From assembly GCF_005484985.1 (NCBI RefSeq), contig NZ_CP027942.1, positions 2,790,001-2,854,000 of the forward strand: a stretch of DNA of 64,000 nucleotides, in the 5' to 3' direction. A model generated the notes under the pieces. That model ran no database searches. It was not told the origin of the DNA and was given only the letters and a program-made list of their open reading frames with translations. Of this stretch, positions 1 to 8,148 are shown one piece after another (positions within the stretch are counted from its first letter, which is position 1; the number at the start of each line of letters is the position of its first letter). The translations under genes and the position numbers were made by a program. The DNA is from Agrococcus sp. SGAir0287 (GTDB lineage Bacteria; Actinomycetota; Actinomycetes; Actinomycetales; Microbacteriaceae).

Positions 1-1
1 C

Positions 2-355
2 CTCGCGGCGCGCGCGTTCGACTCCGGCACCGGCAAGCCCACCACGCCCCTCCGCGCGTTCGAGGCACTCGAGGCGCTCGACGACCTCGACGGCGACGCC
101 GTCGACGCGGTCGACCTCGCCCACGGCGACCTCGCATCCGCCCGTATCGAGCACTCGCTGTACGGGCAGTTCGACGTCACGGGCGTCGCACTGCAGACGC
201 TCGACGGCGGCCGCACGCTCATCGGCGAGTGGATCGTCGCCGACGCCGGCAAGCCCGCACCGAACGTGACCGAGGTGCGTCGCATCGCGAGCGCCGGCGA
301 ACACGACATCGCGGTGCCATCGCAGCTAGCGCACGTCGAGACGGACGTGGTCTGA
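2..355 (+). CDS. C-terminal end of an unknown protein (partial)
   Basis: The frame is open from the left edge of the window and ends at TGA 353-355, so only the last 117 residues are visible. They are acidic and rich in Ala, Asp, Leu and Glu, with no membrane segment or motif that I recognise. The codon pattern (GAC, CTC, GCC) is that of the real genes around it. The stop lies two bases before the ATG of the next gene, so the two are almost certainly co-transcribed and translationally coupled. The start is outside the window and I cannot assign a function. Confidence 0.7.
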   Translation, partial: LAARAFDSGTGKPTTPLRAFEALEALDDLDGDAVDAVDLAHGDLASARIEHSLYGQFDVTGVALQTLDGGRTLIGEWIVADAGKPAPNVTEVRRIASAGEHDIAVPSQLAHVETDVV

Positions 356-357
356 CC

Positions 358-801
358 ATGGCTCCGCGCGCGAAGACCCTCGACATCCCACTGTCGACCG
401 GCCCGATCCGCGTCAACAGCGACGAGCACTACGTGCTCAGTCTCTGCGAGCAGATCGTGGGCCGCAAGGCGCTGCGCGAGTTCTCGTTCGACTGGCTGCG
501 CGCCGACCCGGATGCACGCGGCACCCGCCGCAAGCTGCCTGTCGACGCCTACTGGCCCGAGCACTCCATCGCCGCGCAGTACTACGCGGGTCCGATCATC
601 CCCGACCTCATGACCGCGTCCGTCCGCACGCTGCAGCGCATCGCCTACGACCAGCGCCGCCGCACCGAGTGCGCCCGCTACCGCATCCAGCTCATCGAGA
701 TCTCGAGCGAGCAGCTCGCCCACCGGGGCACGAAGCTGCTGCGCGACATCGAGCACGACATCGCCGCGCTGCGACCCCTCGTCGCGGCCGCGATGCCGTA
801 A
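358..801 (+). CDS. Small PD-(D/E)XK-like hypothetical protein
   Basis: 147 residues. The ATG at 358 follows the previous stop by two bases; a longer in-frame extension to 229 overlaps that gene and has arginine-rich shadow composition, so I rejected it. The stretch around residues 40-75 (FSFDWL, then KLPVDAYWP, then IAAQYYAG) and the later IAYDQRR and IQLIEISSEQL segments resemble small actinobacterial proteins with a restriction-endonuclease-like core, from memory of the pattern VDAYWP...EY...QH. Where those carry a Glu-Tyr pair this one has Gln-Tyr (AQYY), so catalytic competence is doubtful. No signal peptide or membrane segment. The nuclease link is inference from weak motifs. Confidence 0.7.
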   Translation: MAPRAKTLDIPLSTGPIRVNSDEHYVLSLCEQIVGRKALREFSFDWLRADPDARGTRRKLPVDAYWPEHSIAAQYYAGPIIPDLMTASVRTLQRIAYDQRRRTECARYRIQLIEISSEQLAHRGTKLLRDIEHDIAALRPLVAAAMP

Positions 802-882
802 CGACCACCGCGGCAGGATCTCGCCGCTCTCCGGCCGGATCGCGTGGCGCCCCCGGCCCGCCCAGGGTGCGATGATCGCTGC

Positions 883-1614
883 ATGCTCGGCGTGACGGAC
901 CTCGGCGGCTACCTCGCCGGGTTGGTCGTCATCATCCTCATGCCCGGACCGAACTCGATGTACGTGCTGTCGGTCGCCGCCCGCCGCGGCATCCGCGCCG
1001 GCTACGTGGCCGCGTCGGGCGTCTTCCTCGGGGATGCGGTGCTCATCGTGCTCACGGCGCTCGGCGTCGCATCCGTGCTGGCGGCGAACCCGATGCTCTT
1101 CACGATCGTGCAGTGGGGCGGCGCCGCGTACCTGGCGTTCCTCGCGATCACGTCGCTGCGGGCGGCGTGGAAGCAGTTCCGGCAGCGCCGCGTGCTGCGC
1201 GCGCCCGAGGACACCTCCCCCATCGACCTCGTGCGCCTCGAGGCCGCCGGCATCGACGCGGGCGAGCTCGACGTGAGCCGCGAGGCCCTCGCGACGACGC
1301 CGGCGAAGGTCGAGCGACCGTTCCGCCGCGCGTTCATCGTGAGCATCCTCAACCCGAAGGCGATCCTCTTCATGTTCGCCTTCTTCGTGCAGTTCGTCGA
1401 CCCGACCTATGAGGCGCCGGCGCTGACGTTCACGCTGCTCGGCGGGCTGCTCGAGCTCGGCAGCGCGCTCTACCTGACGACGCTCATCCTCGTCGGGTCG
1501 CGCCTCGCGGCGGCGGTGCGGCGGCGTCCGCTCATCGCGGCTGGCGGCAATGCGGCGATCGGGACCGTGTTTCTCGGGTTCGCGGCGAAGCTCGTGACGA
1601 GCCCGCTGCACTGA
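883..1614 (+). CDS. leuE: LysE/RhtB family exporter, LeuE-like
   Basis: 243 residues, about six hydrophobic segments, a LysE-superfamily inner-membrane amino acid exporter. The hallmark MPGPNSMYVL near the N-terminus, GVFLGDAVLIV, NPKAILFMFAFFVQF and the C-terminal IGTVFLGFAAKL align well by eye with E. coli LeuE, which exports leucine and other neutral amino acids. It is about 30 residues longer because the cytoplasmic loop between segments three and four (about residues 100-145) is extended and charged. I chose ATG 883 over the GTG at 844 because it gives the family N-terminus. The gene stands alone, facing the operon ending at 1711; the palindromic element at 1632-1698 separates them. The precise substrate is uncertain. 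Confidence 0.88.
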   Translation: MLGVTDLGGYLAGLVVIILMPGPNSMYVLSVAARRGIRAGYVAASGVFLGDAVLIVLTALGVASVLAANPMLFTIVQWGGAAYLAFLAITSLRAAWKQFRQRRVLRAPEDTSPIDLVRLEAAGIDAGELDVSREALATTPAKVERPFRRAFIVSILNPKAILFMFAFFVQFVDPTYEAPALTFTLLGGLLELGSALYLTTLILVGSRLAAAVRRRPLIAAGGNAAIGTVFLGFAAKLVTSPLH

Positions 1615-1631
1615 GGCGCGCCGCTCCCCAA

Positions 1632-1698
1632 GTTTTGCAGGCGATCCCGCCAGCGAAGGGAGCATTCCCCTCGGCTCGCGGAATCACCTGCGAAACGC
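1632..1698. repeat. Nested palindromic element, divergent copy (D)
   Basis: Outer arms GTTTTGCAGGCGATCC (1632-1647) and AATCACCTGCGAAACGC (1682-1698) are inverted, and an inner inverted pair AAGGG/CCCCT sits in the middle. The same architecture occurs three times at 22041-22314. Here it lies between the convergent genes ending at 1614 and 1711, where it could act as a bidirectional terminator. Confidence 0.75.
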
Positions 1699-1710
1699 GA
1701 GCATCACGCG

Positions 1711-2439
1711 TCACTCGCGCGTCGCCTCCCACACCGCGTGCAGCACTCGGTCGAGGTCGCGGCCGTGCTCCTCGTAGATGCGCTCGACCGGCACGAGGCC
1801 GCGAGAGCGCGTGTGCACGAAGCCGTCGGTGTCGAGCACCATCGCCACGTCGACGTCGCGCCGCACGACCCACAGGTGCGGGACGAACACCGGATGATCC
1901 GAGGCGAACGCGGTCGTGGTCGCGAATGACTGTCGTTGGTGCTCGAGGTCGGCGCGGACGGTCGGCAGCGTCACGGCCTCGCCCAGCGAGGCGATCGTGC
2001 GCTCACCCTGGATCGCCGCCGCCGCATCCAGGGGTTCGATCGACCAGTCATGCCGATCGTCGAGGCGAGAGGCGAGGATGCGGGCGGCGAGCCGGTAGAC
2101 CAGCGTTCGGTGCGTCGTCGAGGGCGCGCTCTCCACAGGTCCGAGCGGAGAGATGCGCTCGATGTGCCGCACGATCGCGTGCGCGTCGCCGGCCTCGAAG
2201 ACCTCAGCCCACGGGATGAGGGTCGATCCCGACCGTTGCATGATGCGAATGCCGTCGACGAGGTTCGCCGCGACGCCGACGTTCGTCTCGGGCTCGGCGG
2301 CCTTGCCGATCCGCTTCGCGAGCAGCACCCCGCCGTGCTGCTCATGCACGAAGCGGTCCATGACCGTGCGCTCGTGCCGACGGCACAGCTCGGACAGGAT
2401 CCACCACGCTTGCTGCAGCAGGAATCGGTCGGCGATCAT
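1711..2439 (-). CDS. Hypothetical protein, possible TY-Chap-type putative chaperone
   Basis: 242 residues. Its ATG (2437-2439) overlaps the stop of the ADP-ribosylglycohydrolase gene by four bases (ATGA), so it is translationally coupled to it. The N-terminus, LLQQAWWILSELCRRHER, resembles the opening of actinobacterial proteins annotated as TY-Chap2 putative peptide chaperones, which recur near conflict and ADP-ribosylation genes; this is recall, not a search result. The rest is a soluble alpha/beta protein with FVPHLWVVRRDVDVAMVLDTDGFVH near residue 180. No signal peptide, membrane segment or catalytic motif is visible. Context suggests a partner of the ADP-ribosylglycohydrolase fusion. Confidence 0.8.
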   Translation of the reverse strand: MIADRFLLQQAWWILSELCRRHERTVMDRFVHEQHGGVLLAKRIGKAAEPETNVGVAANLVDGIRIMQRSGSTLIPWAEVFEAGDAHAIVRHIERISPLGPVESAPSTTHRTLVYRLAARILASRLDDRHDWSIEPLDAAAAIQGERTIASLGEAVTLPTVRADLEHQRQSFATTTAFASDHPVFVPHLWVVRRDVDVAMVLDTDGFVHTRSRGLVPVERIYEEHGRDLDRVLHAVWEATRE

Positions 2440-3875
2440 CGACGACTCTCCGCCGTTGCCGCGCGCCGGACCGCGTCGAGCAGGAAGCGCTGCGGGCCGT
2501 AGTTCGGCAGCGTAGCGGCGACCGAGGCGAGCGCACGGTCGGACTCGACGCCCAGGTGGCGCACCGCATACGTCGCGGCGACAGCAGCGGTGCGGCTGCG
2601 CGCCTCGAAGCAGTGCACGAGCACCGTGCGCCCCTCGCGCCGCAGCTCGGCGATGGCATCGGCCGCGTCGGCGAGCGTCCCATCGACGTTCGCGTTCTCG
2701 CCGTCCGCATCGACCAGCCACACGAGGTGGTGCTCGCTCGCGGGCACGCGGACCTGCGCAGCGCCGACTCGGCAGAGCGAGACGACCGCGTCGACCTCGC
2801 GAGGCAGGCGGTCGAGCGACGCGAGGTCGCCGAGCCAGACGCGCTCGTCGAGCGGGTGCTGGACGAGCGTCGCGTCGGCGCCGACAGGGAAGCGCTCGGC
2901 GGCTGGCCATCCGACGCGGTCGACGCGACCGTGCGATGCCGCCAGCACCGCCCAGCGCTGCAGGTCGCGGTGCGTGCCGACCCGGTCGGCGGCAGCCCAT
3001 CCATGGAGGTGGCGGCGCCAGGCGAAGGGCACGGCGGTGACGCCCTGAGCGGCGCCTGCGAGCGCGCCGGCGATCGCTGCGACGGTGTCGGTGTCGTTGC
3101 CGCAGCGCACCGCAAGCACCAGGCGCTGCACGAGCGAGTCCCCGTGCGAGATCGCCGACCACGCTGCCTGCAGCGCCTGCACCACCCATCCGTTCTTCGG
3201 GAAGTCCCACGGCATCCGCGTCTCCGCCTCATCGATGCGCTCGCTCCACAGGCCGCGGCGCTCCGAGGGGAGGGCTGCGAGGCCGCCACCAAGGTCGAGC
3301 TCGCCGGTGAGGATCGCGTGGCGGATCGCGAGGCTCCAGAGCACGCAGGCATCGCCGGCCTCGGGATCGAAGTGCGTCAGGTCGCTGATCGAGCGGGCCG
3401 CCGAGGCGAGCCGTTCGACCGTGCCCGGCCGCTCGTCGAGGAACGCGAGCGCGACCGGCCCCGTACGCATGAGCGAGCCGTTGCCAGCGCTGCGCCCCGT
3501 CTGCTCGTGCAGGATGCGGGCCGCGCGCCGCGCATCATCCGCCGTGAGCGAGCGGATGGTGCCGAGCACTCGACCGATCTGGATGCCGACGTCCTTCGCG
3601 CCGCGCCGCCAGCCGGACCACTCCGCGATCAGACGGTCGAGCGTCCGATCGTCGTCGAGGCGTCGCCCTTCGGCGAGCGCGCGAAGGATCGGGACTGCCA
3701 TGGCGGTGTCGTCGGTCCACTCGCCGAGCTCCCACGGGCCGCCAGCACGGAGGACGACGTCGCGGTCGCTCGGGAGCGGCGCCTGGAACTCGTACGGCGC
3801 GCCGAGCGCGTCGCCGACTGCCGAGGCGAGGACCGCGCCCACCGCGCGGTCCTTCTGGATGGTGCTGAGTCGCAT
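2436..3875 (-). CDS. ADP-ribosylglycohydrolase fused to a dual-specificity-type phosphatase domain
   Basis: 479 residues, cytosolic. Residues 1-300 are an ADP-ribosylglycohydrolase (DraG/ARH family, removes ADP-ribose from proteins or nucleic acids): GDALGAP at 21-27, the metal-binding WTDDT at 53-57, FDPEAGD at 169-175 and GNDTDTVAAIAGAL at 259-272 with both metal-ligand aspartates. Residues 330-479 form a second domain with VLVHCFEARSRTA (418-430), the CX5R P-loop of dual-specificity and tyrosine phosphatases, Cys422 and Arg428. The start has a strong AAAGGAG site nine bases upstream. It faces the Nudix-type regulator divergently and is coupled to the gene at 1711. Hydrolase plus phosphatase fusions of this type are known in actinobacteria; their substrates are not established. 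Confidence 0.9.
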   Translation of the reverse strand: MRLSTIQKDRAVGAVLASAVGDALGAPYEFQAPLPSDRDVVLRAGGPWELGEWTDDTAMAVPILRALAEGRRLDDDRTLDRLIAEWSGWRRGAKDVGIQIGRVLGTIRSLTADDARRAARILHEQTGRSAGNGSLMRTGPVALAFLDERPGTVERLASAARSISDLTHFDPEAGDACVLWSLAIRHAILTGELDLGGGLAALPSERRGLWSERIDEAETRMPWDFPKNGWVVQALQAAWSAISHGDSLVQRLVLAVRCGNDTDTVAAIAGALAGAAQGVTAVPFAWRRHLHGWAAADRVGTHRDLQRWAVLAASHGRVDRVGWPAAERFPVGADATLVQHPLDERVWLGDLASLDRLPREVDAVVSLCRVGAAQVRVPASEHHLVWLVDADGENANVDGTLADAADAIAELRREGRTVLVHCFEARSRTAAVAATYAVRHLGVESDRALASVAATLPNYGPQRFLLDAVRRAATAESRR

Positions 3876-3917
3876 CTCGACTCCTTTCGTCGCGGCGGTG
3901 GATTCGCCTATTTACTC

Positions 3918-3932
3918 ACTTCTGATCTAAGT
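3918..3932. promoter_or_regulatory. Candidate operator between divergent ADP-ribose genes
   Basis: The short inverted repeat ACTTCTGATCTAAGT sits in an AT-rich patch of the 90-bp divergent intergenic region. It is the best symmetric sequence there and could be the site of the regulator encoded at 3966. The symmetry is weak (four-base arms), so this is a candidate only. Confidence 0.3.
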
Positions 3933-3965
3933 TGATGCCACCGACATTAGCGCGCATCTGCTTGA

Positions 3966-4601
3966 ATGGCGAGCGTGACCTCGCACCATGACGCATCCGG
4001 CAGGTCCCTCGCCGACTACCCCAGGCCCTCGGTCGCCGTCGACACCGCGGTGCTGACCGTCGACGGCGACGCTCTCCGTGTCCTGCTCGTCGATGCTCCC
4101 GAGCGCCGCGGACGCCGCCTGCCGGGCACGTTCCTGCACGCCGGCGAGACGCTCGAGGATGCTGTGCGTCGCTCGCTCGAGCACAAGGCAGGCGTGACGG
4201 GCGTGCGACCGTCGCAGCTGCACGTCTTCGACGCGCTGGACCGTGACACTCGAGGGTGGGTGCTCTCGGTCGCACACGTGGTCGTCGTCCCTCCCCAGGC
4301 GGCAGGGCATGCGTCGCTCGTGCCGATCGACGATGCGCACGGCCTCGACTTCGACCACGACGACATCGTCACCCGCGCGGTCGCGTGGATGCGGGGCCGA
4401 TACGCGGAGCATCCCGATCCGGACGGCGTGCTCGACGACGCATTCACCCTGCGCGAGCTGCGGCGTGTGCACGAGACGGTCGCCGGCCAGCGGCTGCAGC
4501 CCGACACCTTCCGCCGCGCCATGCTGCCGCACCTCGCCGAGACGGGCGAGGTCGCGCGCGGAGGCGTCGGGAAGCCTGCGCAGCGCTTCCGTCGTCGCTG
4601 A
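3966..4601 (+). CDS. Nudix-fold transcriptional regulator, NrtR-like
   Basis: 211 residues: a Nudix-type domain (about 20-145) and a C-terminal winged-helix-like segment (about 150-211) containing FTLRELRRVHETV and the PDTFRRAML helix, the arrangement of NrtR-family regulators, which sense ADP-ribose or related NAD metabolites. The Nudix box at residues 54-77 keeps its Gly, first Glu and Arg, but the catalytic REUXEE portion reads RSLEHK, so the metal-binding glutamates are lost. That fits a sensor without hydrolase activity. It is divergent from the ADP-ribosylglycohydrolase gene, the usual local-regulator position. The ATG at 3966 has no strong Shine-Dalgarno, so a leaderless or later GTG start (3976) is possible. 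Confidence 0.85.
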   Translation: MASVTSHHDASGRSLADYPRPSVAVDTAVLTVDGDALRVLLVDAPERRGRRLPGTFLHAGETLEDAVRRSLEHKAGVTGVRPSQLHVFDALDRDTRGWVLSVAHVVVVPPQAAGHASLVPIDDAHGLDFDHDDIVTRAVAWMRGRYAEHPDPDGVLDDAFTLRELRRVHETVAGQRLQPDTFRRAMLPHLAETGEVARGGVGKPAQRFRRR

Positions 4602-4626
4602 GCGTTCAGCGACAGCCGGGAGAGGT

Positions 4627-4643
4627 CGACGGGCGACCCGTCG
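4627..4643. terminator. Short hairpin between convergent genes
   Basis: CGACGGG and CCCGTCG form a seven-base stem with a three-base loop in the 57-bp gap between the convergent genes ending at 4601 and 4659. No U-tract. It could work in both directions. Confidence 0.4.
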
Positions 4644-4658
4644 CCGCATCCCGACCGC

Positions 4659-7064
4659 TCAAGCCTCGTGGCCGAGCGCGGCGAGGGCGCGTTGCACGAC
4701 TCCCCATGCGGTCGAGCCGCGAGCCTGCTGAGGCAGTCCTTCGACGAACGTGAGGACGTGCTCGCGCAGGACCTTGTCGTCGGGCGTCAGGGCCGAGTCG
4801 AAGCCCTCGCGCAGCAGATAGTCGTGGCTGTCGGCAGACAGCGCGACGAGCGCATCGAGCAGGATCTCGACCTGCCGCCCCGCCCAACCCGTCGCGGAGG
4901 CGAAGTCCGCGCCCTCGACGTCCATCGGCACCGCGCGTGCCGTGCCCTGCAGCAGTGCCGCGTCGAGCGGATCCCAGCGCACCTGCAGCGCCGTCGCGGA
5001 CGGGTGCTCGCCGACATGGCGCACCGCCCGACGCACGTCGTGCACGATCTCGTGGAAGTGATCGTCGCCGAAGCCGAAGCCGACGAAGAGCAGATGATGC
5101 GTGATGAGGTGGGCCTTCACGATCGACGAGAGCGCCCCGCGACTCGCAGCGAAGCCGAGGTAGTCGCCTCGCGTGAGCACGATCGTGGCCGGATCCTCGA
5201 TCGTGCCGTGCAGCTTGAGCAGCCATCGGCGCGCGTCGGGGTCGACCTCGCGGTCGGCGATGACTGCGAGCCGATCGCCTCCCACGTCCTCCGCTGCCTG
5301 CTCGAAGAGCCGGTCGTAGTTCAGCGTGATCGCCTGCGACGGAGCGAGGGTCGCCAGCAGCGCAGGCGCGAGCCCGTAGCGCGCCAGCGCGACCTGAGAG
5401 GCGATCGCCTCGCGAAACGCGATCCGATCCTCGTCGGAGGCGCCGAATCGGCTCTCGAGGATCGACGCCTGATCGAGCGGCGAGCGGTCGGCGCGGAGCA
5501 GGGAGTCGCGTTCGTGGTCGGTCAGCGCGGCCCGGTCCGCGAGCCGCTCGATGAGCGCGCGCCACGTCGGGCCTCCGCCGCTCACGCTCACGCCCGCTCC
5601 CATGAACGGCACGAGTCGACCCGCGCGGGCGAACCTGGCGAGCCGCTCCACCTCCACCCGCTGCTCGGCCGTCAGCTCAAGCCAAGGATCGTGCTCACCG
5701 CCGGCGGCGCTGCGTCTGCCGTGCTGCACATGCGCGAAGGTCGCCGCATCCTGGATCACGATCGCGACGTCGACCCCATGCTCGGCGGCAGCCGATCGAG
5801 CCGTGCGGAGGAGCACCGCGAGCACCTCTCCTCGCACGCGAGCGCCTCCCCCTGCTCCGGTGCCGAACGACGGCATGGCCAGCAGTGGCACGACCCGCGT
5901 CGAGCGCGCGCGAGCGACAGCGGCGCCGACGGCGACGAAGTCGCGCACGGCCCGGATGAGGTGCTGCATGCCCCCCGGCGCCTCGACGCCGCGCAGCGGC
6001 ACGGCCGTGAGGATCGGCGTCGGACCTTCGTGCGTCTCACCCCCCGCCAGTGGCACCGCGAGCCGCCGACCCTCGACGAACTCGTCCGGCACCGATCGTC
6101 GGACGCGATCGTGGATGTCCTCCAGATCCCAGCGACCGGTGACCTCGCCGCGTTGATCGCTCGGCAGCAGCCATGCGTCGCAGGCCAGGTGGAGGAGATC
6201 GCCGCGCGTGACGAAGACGTGCGAGGCGGGGTGCGGTGCGTCCTCGGCGACGGTCTCGAGGGACGGCTCGTCAGCGATCGTCGCCTCCGACGAGTCGACC
6301 GATGCGTCTGCCGCGCTCCGAGTCCGGCGGGCGGGCGCCCACGTCGGCGGGGGCGGCGCGACGATGTAGCCCTCGCGCACGTCGCCGTAGACCTGCAGCG
6401 CATCCGATCCCTGCGCCCAGAGCCACGCGAGGTGGGCGCAGAAGATCCCATCGATCTCGTCCTCGACGCGGCCGAGCGCTCCCGGCCCGGTGGCCGCCTC
6501 GACGGTGGCGCGGATCGCGAGCCAGCTCGGCGCGTGCTGCAGGCGCAGCGCCGCGATGCCCTCCATGAGCGCGAGGAGCCGCAGCGTCTCCGCGTGCTGC
6601 ACCGCGAATCCCTGCTTCTTGCGCTTGTACTTCAGCGTCCTGTCGAGCGCGAACAGGCCGACCATCGCGGGATGCGGATAGACCTCGATGGCGACGCGCT
6701 CGCGCTGCGCCGACTCCGCGTCGATGCCGAGACCCATCCGTTGCGCCAGCGTAAGCGCGCGGGGCGGATCGAAGTGCGGGTTGGAGGTGTTCGCCGGGTA
6801 CGCGCCCGCGTCGAAGCGACCGAACGCTGCGTGGATCTCCTGCTCGCAGCGCCGGCTCCCCGATTCGTTGGCCACGATGAGCGGCGCATCCATGGCGACG
6901 ATCCCGGTGCGGGATGCATGGCGCTCGACCCACGCGACGATCTCGTCGTCGGTCGTGACCGTCGCGGAGGCCAGCAGCGCGCCGCGCTCGTCGACCGCCG
7001 CCACACCCGAGCGGTTGCGCGGCCCCCAGGCGAGATCGATGCCGATGTGGACGAGTGATTGCAT
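4659..7064 (-). CDS. DUF429 - macro-like - SIR2 fusion protein
   Basis: 801 residues. Residues 1-250 are DUF429, predicted RNase H-like fold (HIGIDLAWGP at 6-15, MDAPLIVANESG at 58-69, EVYPHPAMVGLF at 127-138, TLKYKRKK). Residues 281-445 look like a macro (ADP-ribose-binding) domain: VFVTRGDLLHLACDAWLLPSD at the start and MPSFGTGAGGG at 397-407, like the macro GTG loop. Residues 465-740 are SIR2-like: FMGAGVS 487-493, ITLNYDRLFE 579-588 with catalytic-type Asn582, KLHGTIED 617-624 with His619, and VGFGFGDDHF. SIR2 domains of this sort cleave NAD in several anti-phage systems. The start at 7064 was chosen for its GAGGAG site. It is the last gene of the operon from 8781, 20 bases after the nuclease gene. 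The macro call is mine by eye; function is inferred. Confidence 0.88.
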   Translation of the reverse strand: MQSLVHIGIDLAWGPRNRSGVAAVDERGALLASATVTTDDEIVAWVERHASRTGIVAMDAPLIVANESGSRRCEQEIHAAFGRFDAGAYPANTSNPHFDPPRALTLAQRMGLGIDAESAQRERVAIEVYPHPAMVGLFALDRTLKYKRKKQGFAVQHAETLRLLALMEGIAALRLQHAPSWLAIRATVEAATGPGALGRVEDEIDGIFCAHLAWLWAQGSDALQVYGDVREGYIVAPPPPTWAPARRTRSAADASVDSSEATIADEPSLETVAEDAPHPASHVFVTRGDLLHLACDAWLLPSDQRGEVTGRWDLEDIHDRVRRSVPDEFVEGRRLAVPLAGGETHEGPTPILTAVPLRGVEAPGGMQHLIRAVRDFVAVGAAVARARSTRVVPLLAMPSFGTGAGGGARVRGEVLAVLLRTARSAAAEHGVDVAIVIQDAATFAHVQHGRRSAAGGEHDPWLELTAEQRVEVERLARFARAGRLVPFMGAGVSVSGGGPTWRALIERLADRAALTDHERDSLLRADRSPLDQASILESRFGASDEDRIAFREAIASQVALARYGLAPALLATLAPSQAITLNYDRLFEQAAEDVGGDRLAVIADREVDPDARRWLLKLHGTIEDPATIVLTRGDYLGFAASRGALSSIVKAHLITHHLLFVGFGFGDDHFHEIVHDVRRAVRHVGEHPSATALQVRWDPLDAALLQGTARAVPMDVEGADFASATGWAGRQVEILLDALVALSADSHDYLLREGFDSALTPDDKVLREHVLTFVEGLPQQARGSTAWGVVQRALAALGHEA

Positions 7065-7084
7065 GAGCGCCTCCTCGCGCGACT

Positions 7085-8137
7085 TTAGGACGGTCCGCTG
7101 GCCGAGCGCCGTGACTCGAGTGGTGCGACCCGTTGGGACACCCACGATGCGAAGCCCGCGAGGTCGGCGACGGTCAGCGCGGGCGCCTTGGCGTACCGGT
7201 AGACGAAGTCGGGCGCGTAGTGGTTGAACTCGCTGCTGCCGACCGCGTCGAACTCTGGCGGGAGCGCGAACCAGCTCGGATGCGCCCGCGAGAGCGAGGT
7301 GCGCACGTCCTTCGCTCCCTCGTCACGGCCACGCGCGATCGGCTCATCGAAGATGACGGCGCGTCGCAGCTGCGAGCCCTGCAGCTGCCACCCGAGACGC
7401 ACGTCGAGCCCGTCGTCGACCACGCGGGCGAACGCCTCGACCAGCGGCGTGCCTCTGGTCATGTCGGCCCGGATGCGCCAGCGGTCCCCGAGGTCGAGCG
7501 CCCGAAGGTGGCGAGCCACGTGCGTCGCTCGTGCCTTGTGCAGCGCTGCGCGCGTCTGACGACTCCCGATGACGTCGAGGACGCGCGGAGCAAGCCAGAC
7601 CGACTCGCCCTCCGACCTCACGGCGACCGCGTCGACGAGCGACTGGACGTCACGCGCGAGCGCCGCATACCGACGCATCGTCTCGACCTCGTAGGACGAA
7701 CCGCTCGGCAGTGCGGCTTCGATCGCCGCCGCCAGCTCGCGGTAGTCGATGTGCGTCCATCTGCCGAGTGCGAAGTCGGGCGTGCTGGCCGCCAGGAGCA
7801 CGAACGCGGGAGGCGTCGACCACCGCGCCACGGCATCCTCGTATCGACGCAGCTGCACAGCGTCGGGCAGCGCGAACACCTTGTTCTCCACGACGAGCGG
7901 AGAGCGGCCCGGAAGGCGCACCACGAGGTCGAGATGAGATCGCTCGCGCTCGATCGAACGGGATGCGACGTCCCCGTCGACCATGAAGGGCCGAAAGACT
8001 GCGTCGGCAGCCTCTGGCAACGCGTCGAAGAACCACGCGATCAGGTTGCTGTGGAACAGCTCGCGCTGGCCATGCATCAGCCGTCCGAGCGGATTCGCCT
8101 CGATGCTGCGCGCCGCCCGCGCGACCTCGTCGTCCAT
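7085..8137 (-). CDS. PD-(D/E)XK nuclease family protein
   Basis: 350 residues, soluble. The N-terminal third carries a canonical PD-(D/E)XK core: SHLDLVV with Asp70 and LVVENKV with Glu84 and Lys86, spaced as in active enzymes, followed by QLRRYEDAV. The opening (QRELFHSNLIAWFFDAL) matches the helical N-terminus of the PD-(D/E)XK family often found in defence loci. The C-terminal half (from about residue 180) is not recognisable to me and may bind a partner or DNA. The ATG at 8137 lies 11 bases after the VWA stop and has a GAGGA site. It is the middle gene of the VWA - nuclease - SIR2 operon, all intact and without frameshift. Confidence 0.85.
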   Translation of the reverse strand: MDDEVARAARSIEANPLGRLMHGQRELFHSNLIAWFFDALPEAADAVFRPFMVDGDVASRSIERERSHLDLVVRLPGRSPLVVENKVFALPDAVQLRRYEDAVARWSTPPAFVLLAASTPDFALGRWTHIDYRELAAAIEAALPSGSSYEVETMRRYAALARDVQSLVDAVAVRSEGESVWLAPRVLDVIGSRQTRAALHKARATHVARHLRALDLGDRWRIRADMTRGTPLVEAFARVVDDGLDVRLGWQLQGSQLRRAVIFDEPIARGRDEGAKDVRTSLSRAHPSWFALPPEFDAVGSSEFNHYAPDFVYRYAKAPALTVADLAGFASWVSQRVAPLESRRSASGPS

Positions 8138-8148
8138 GGTCCTCGAGC

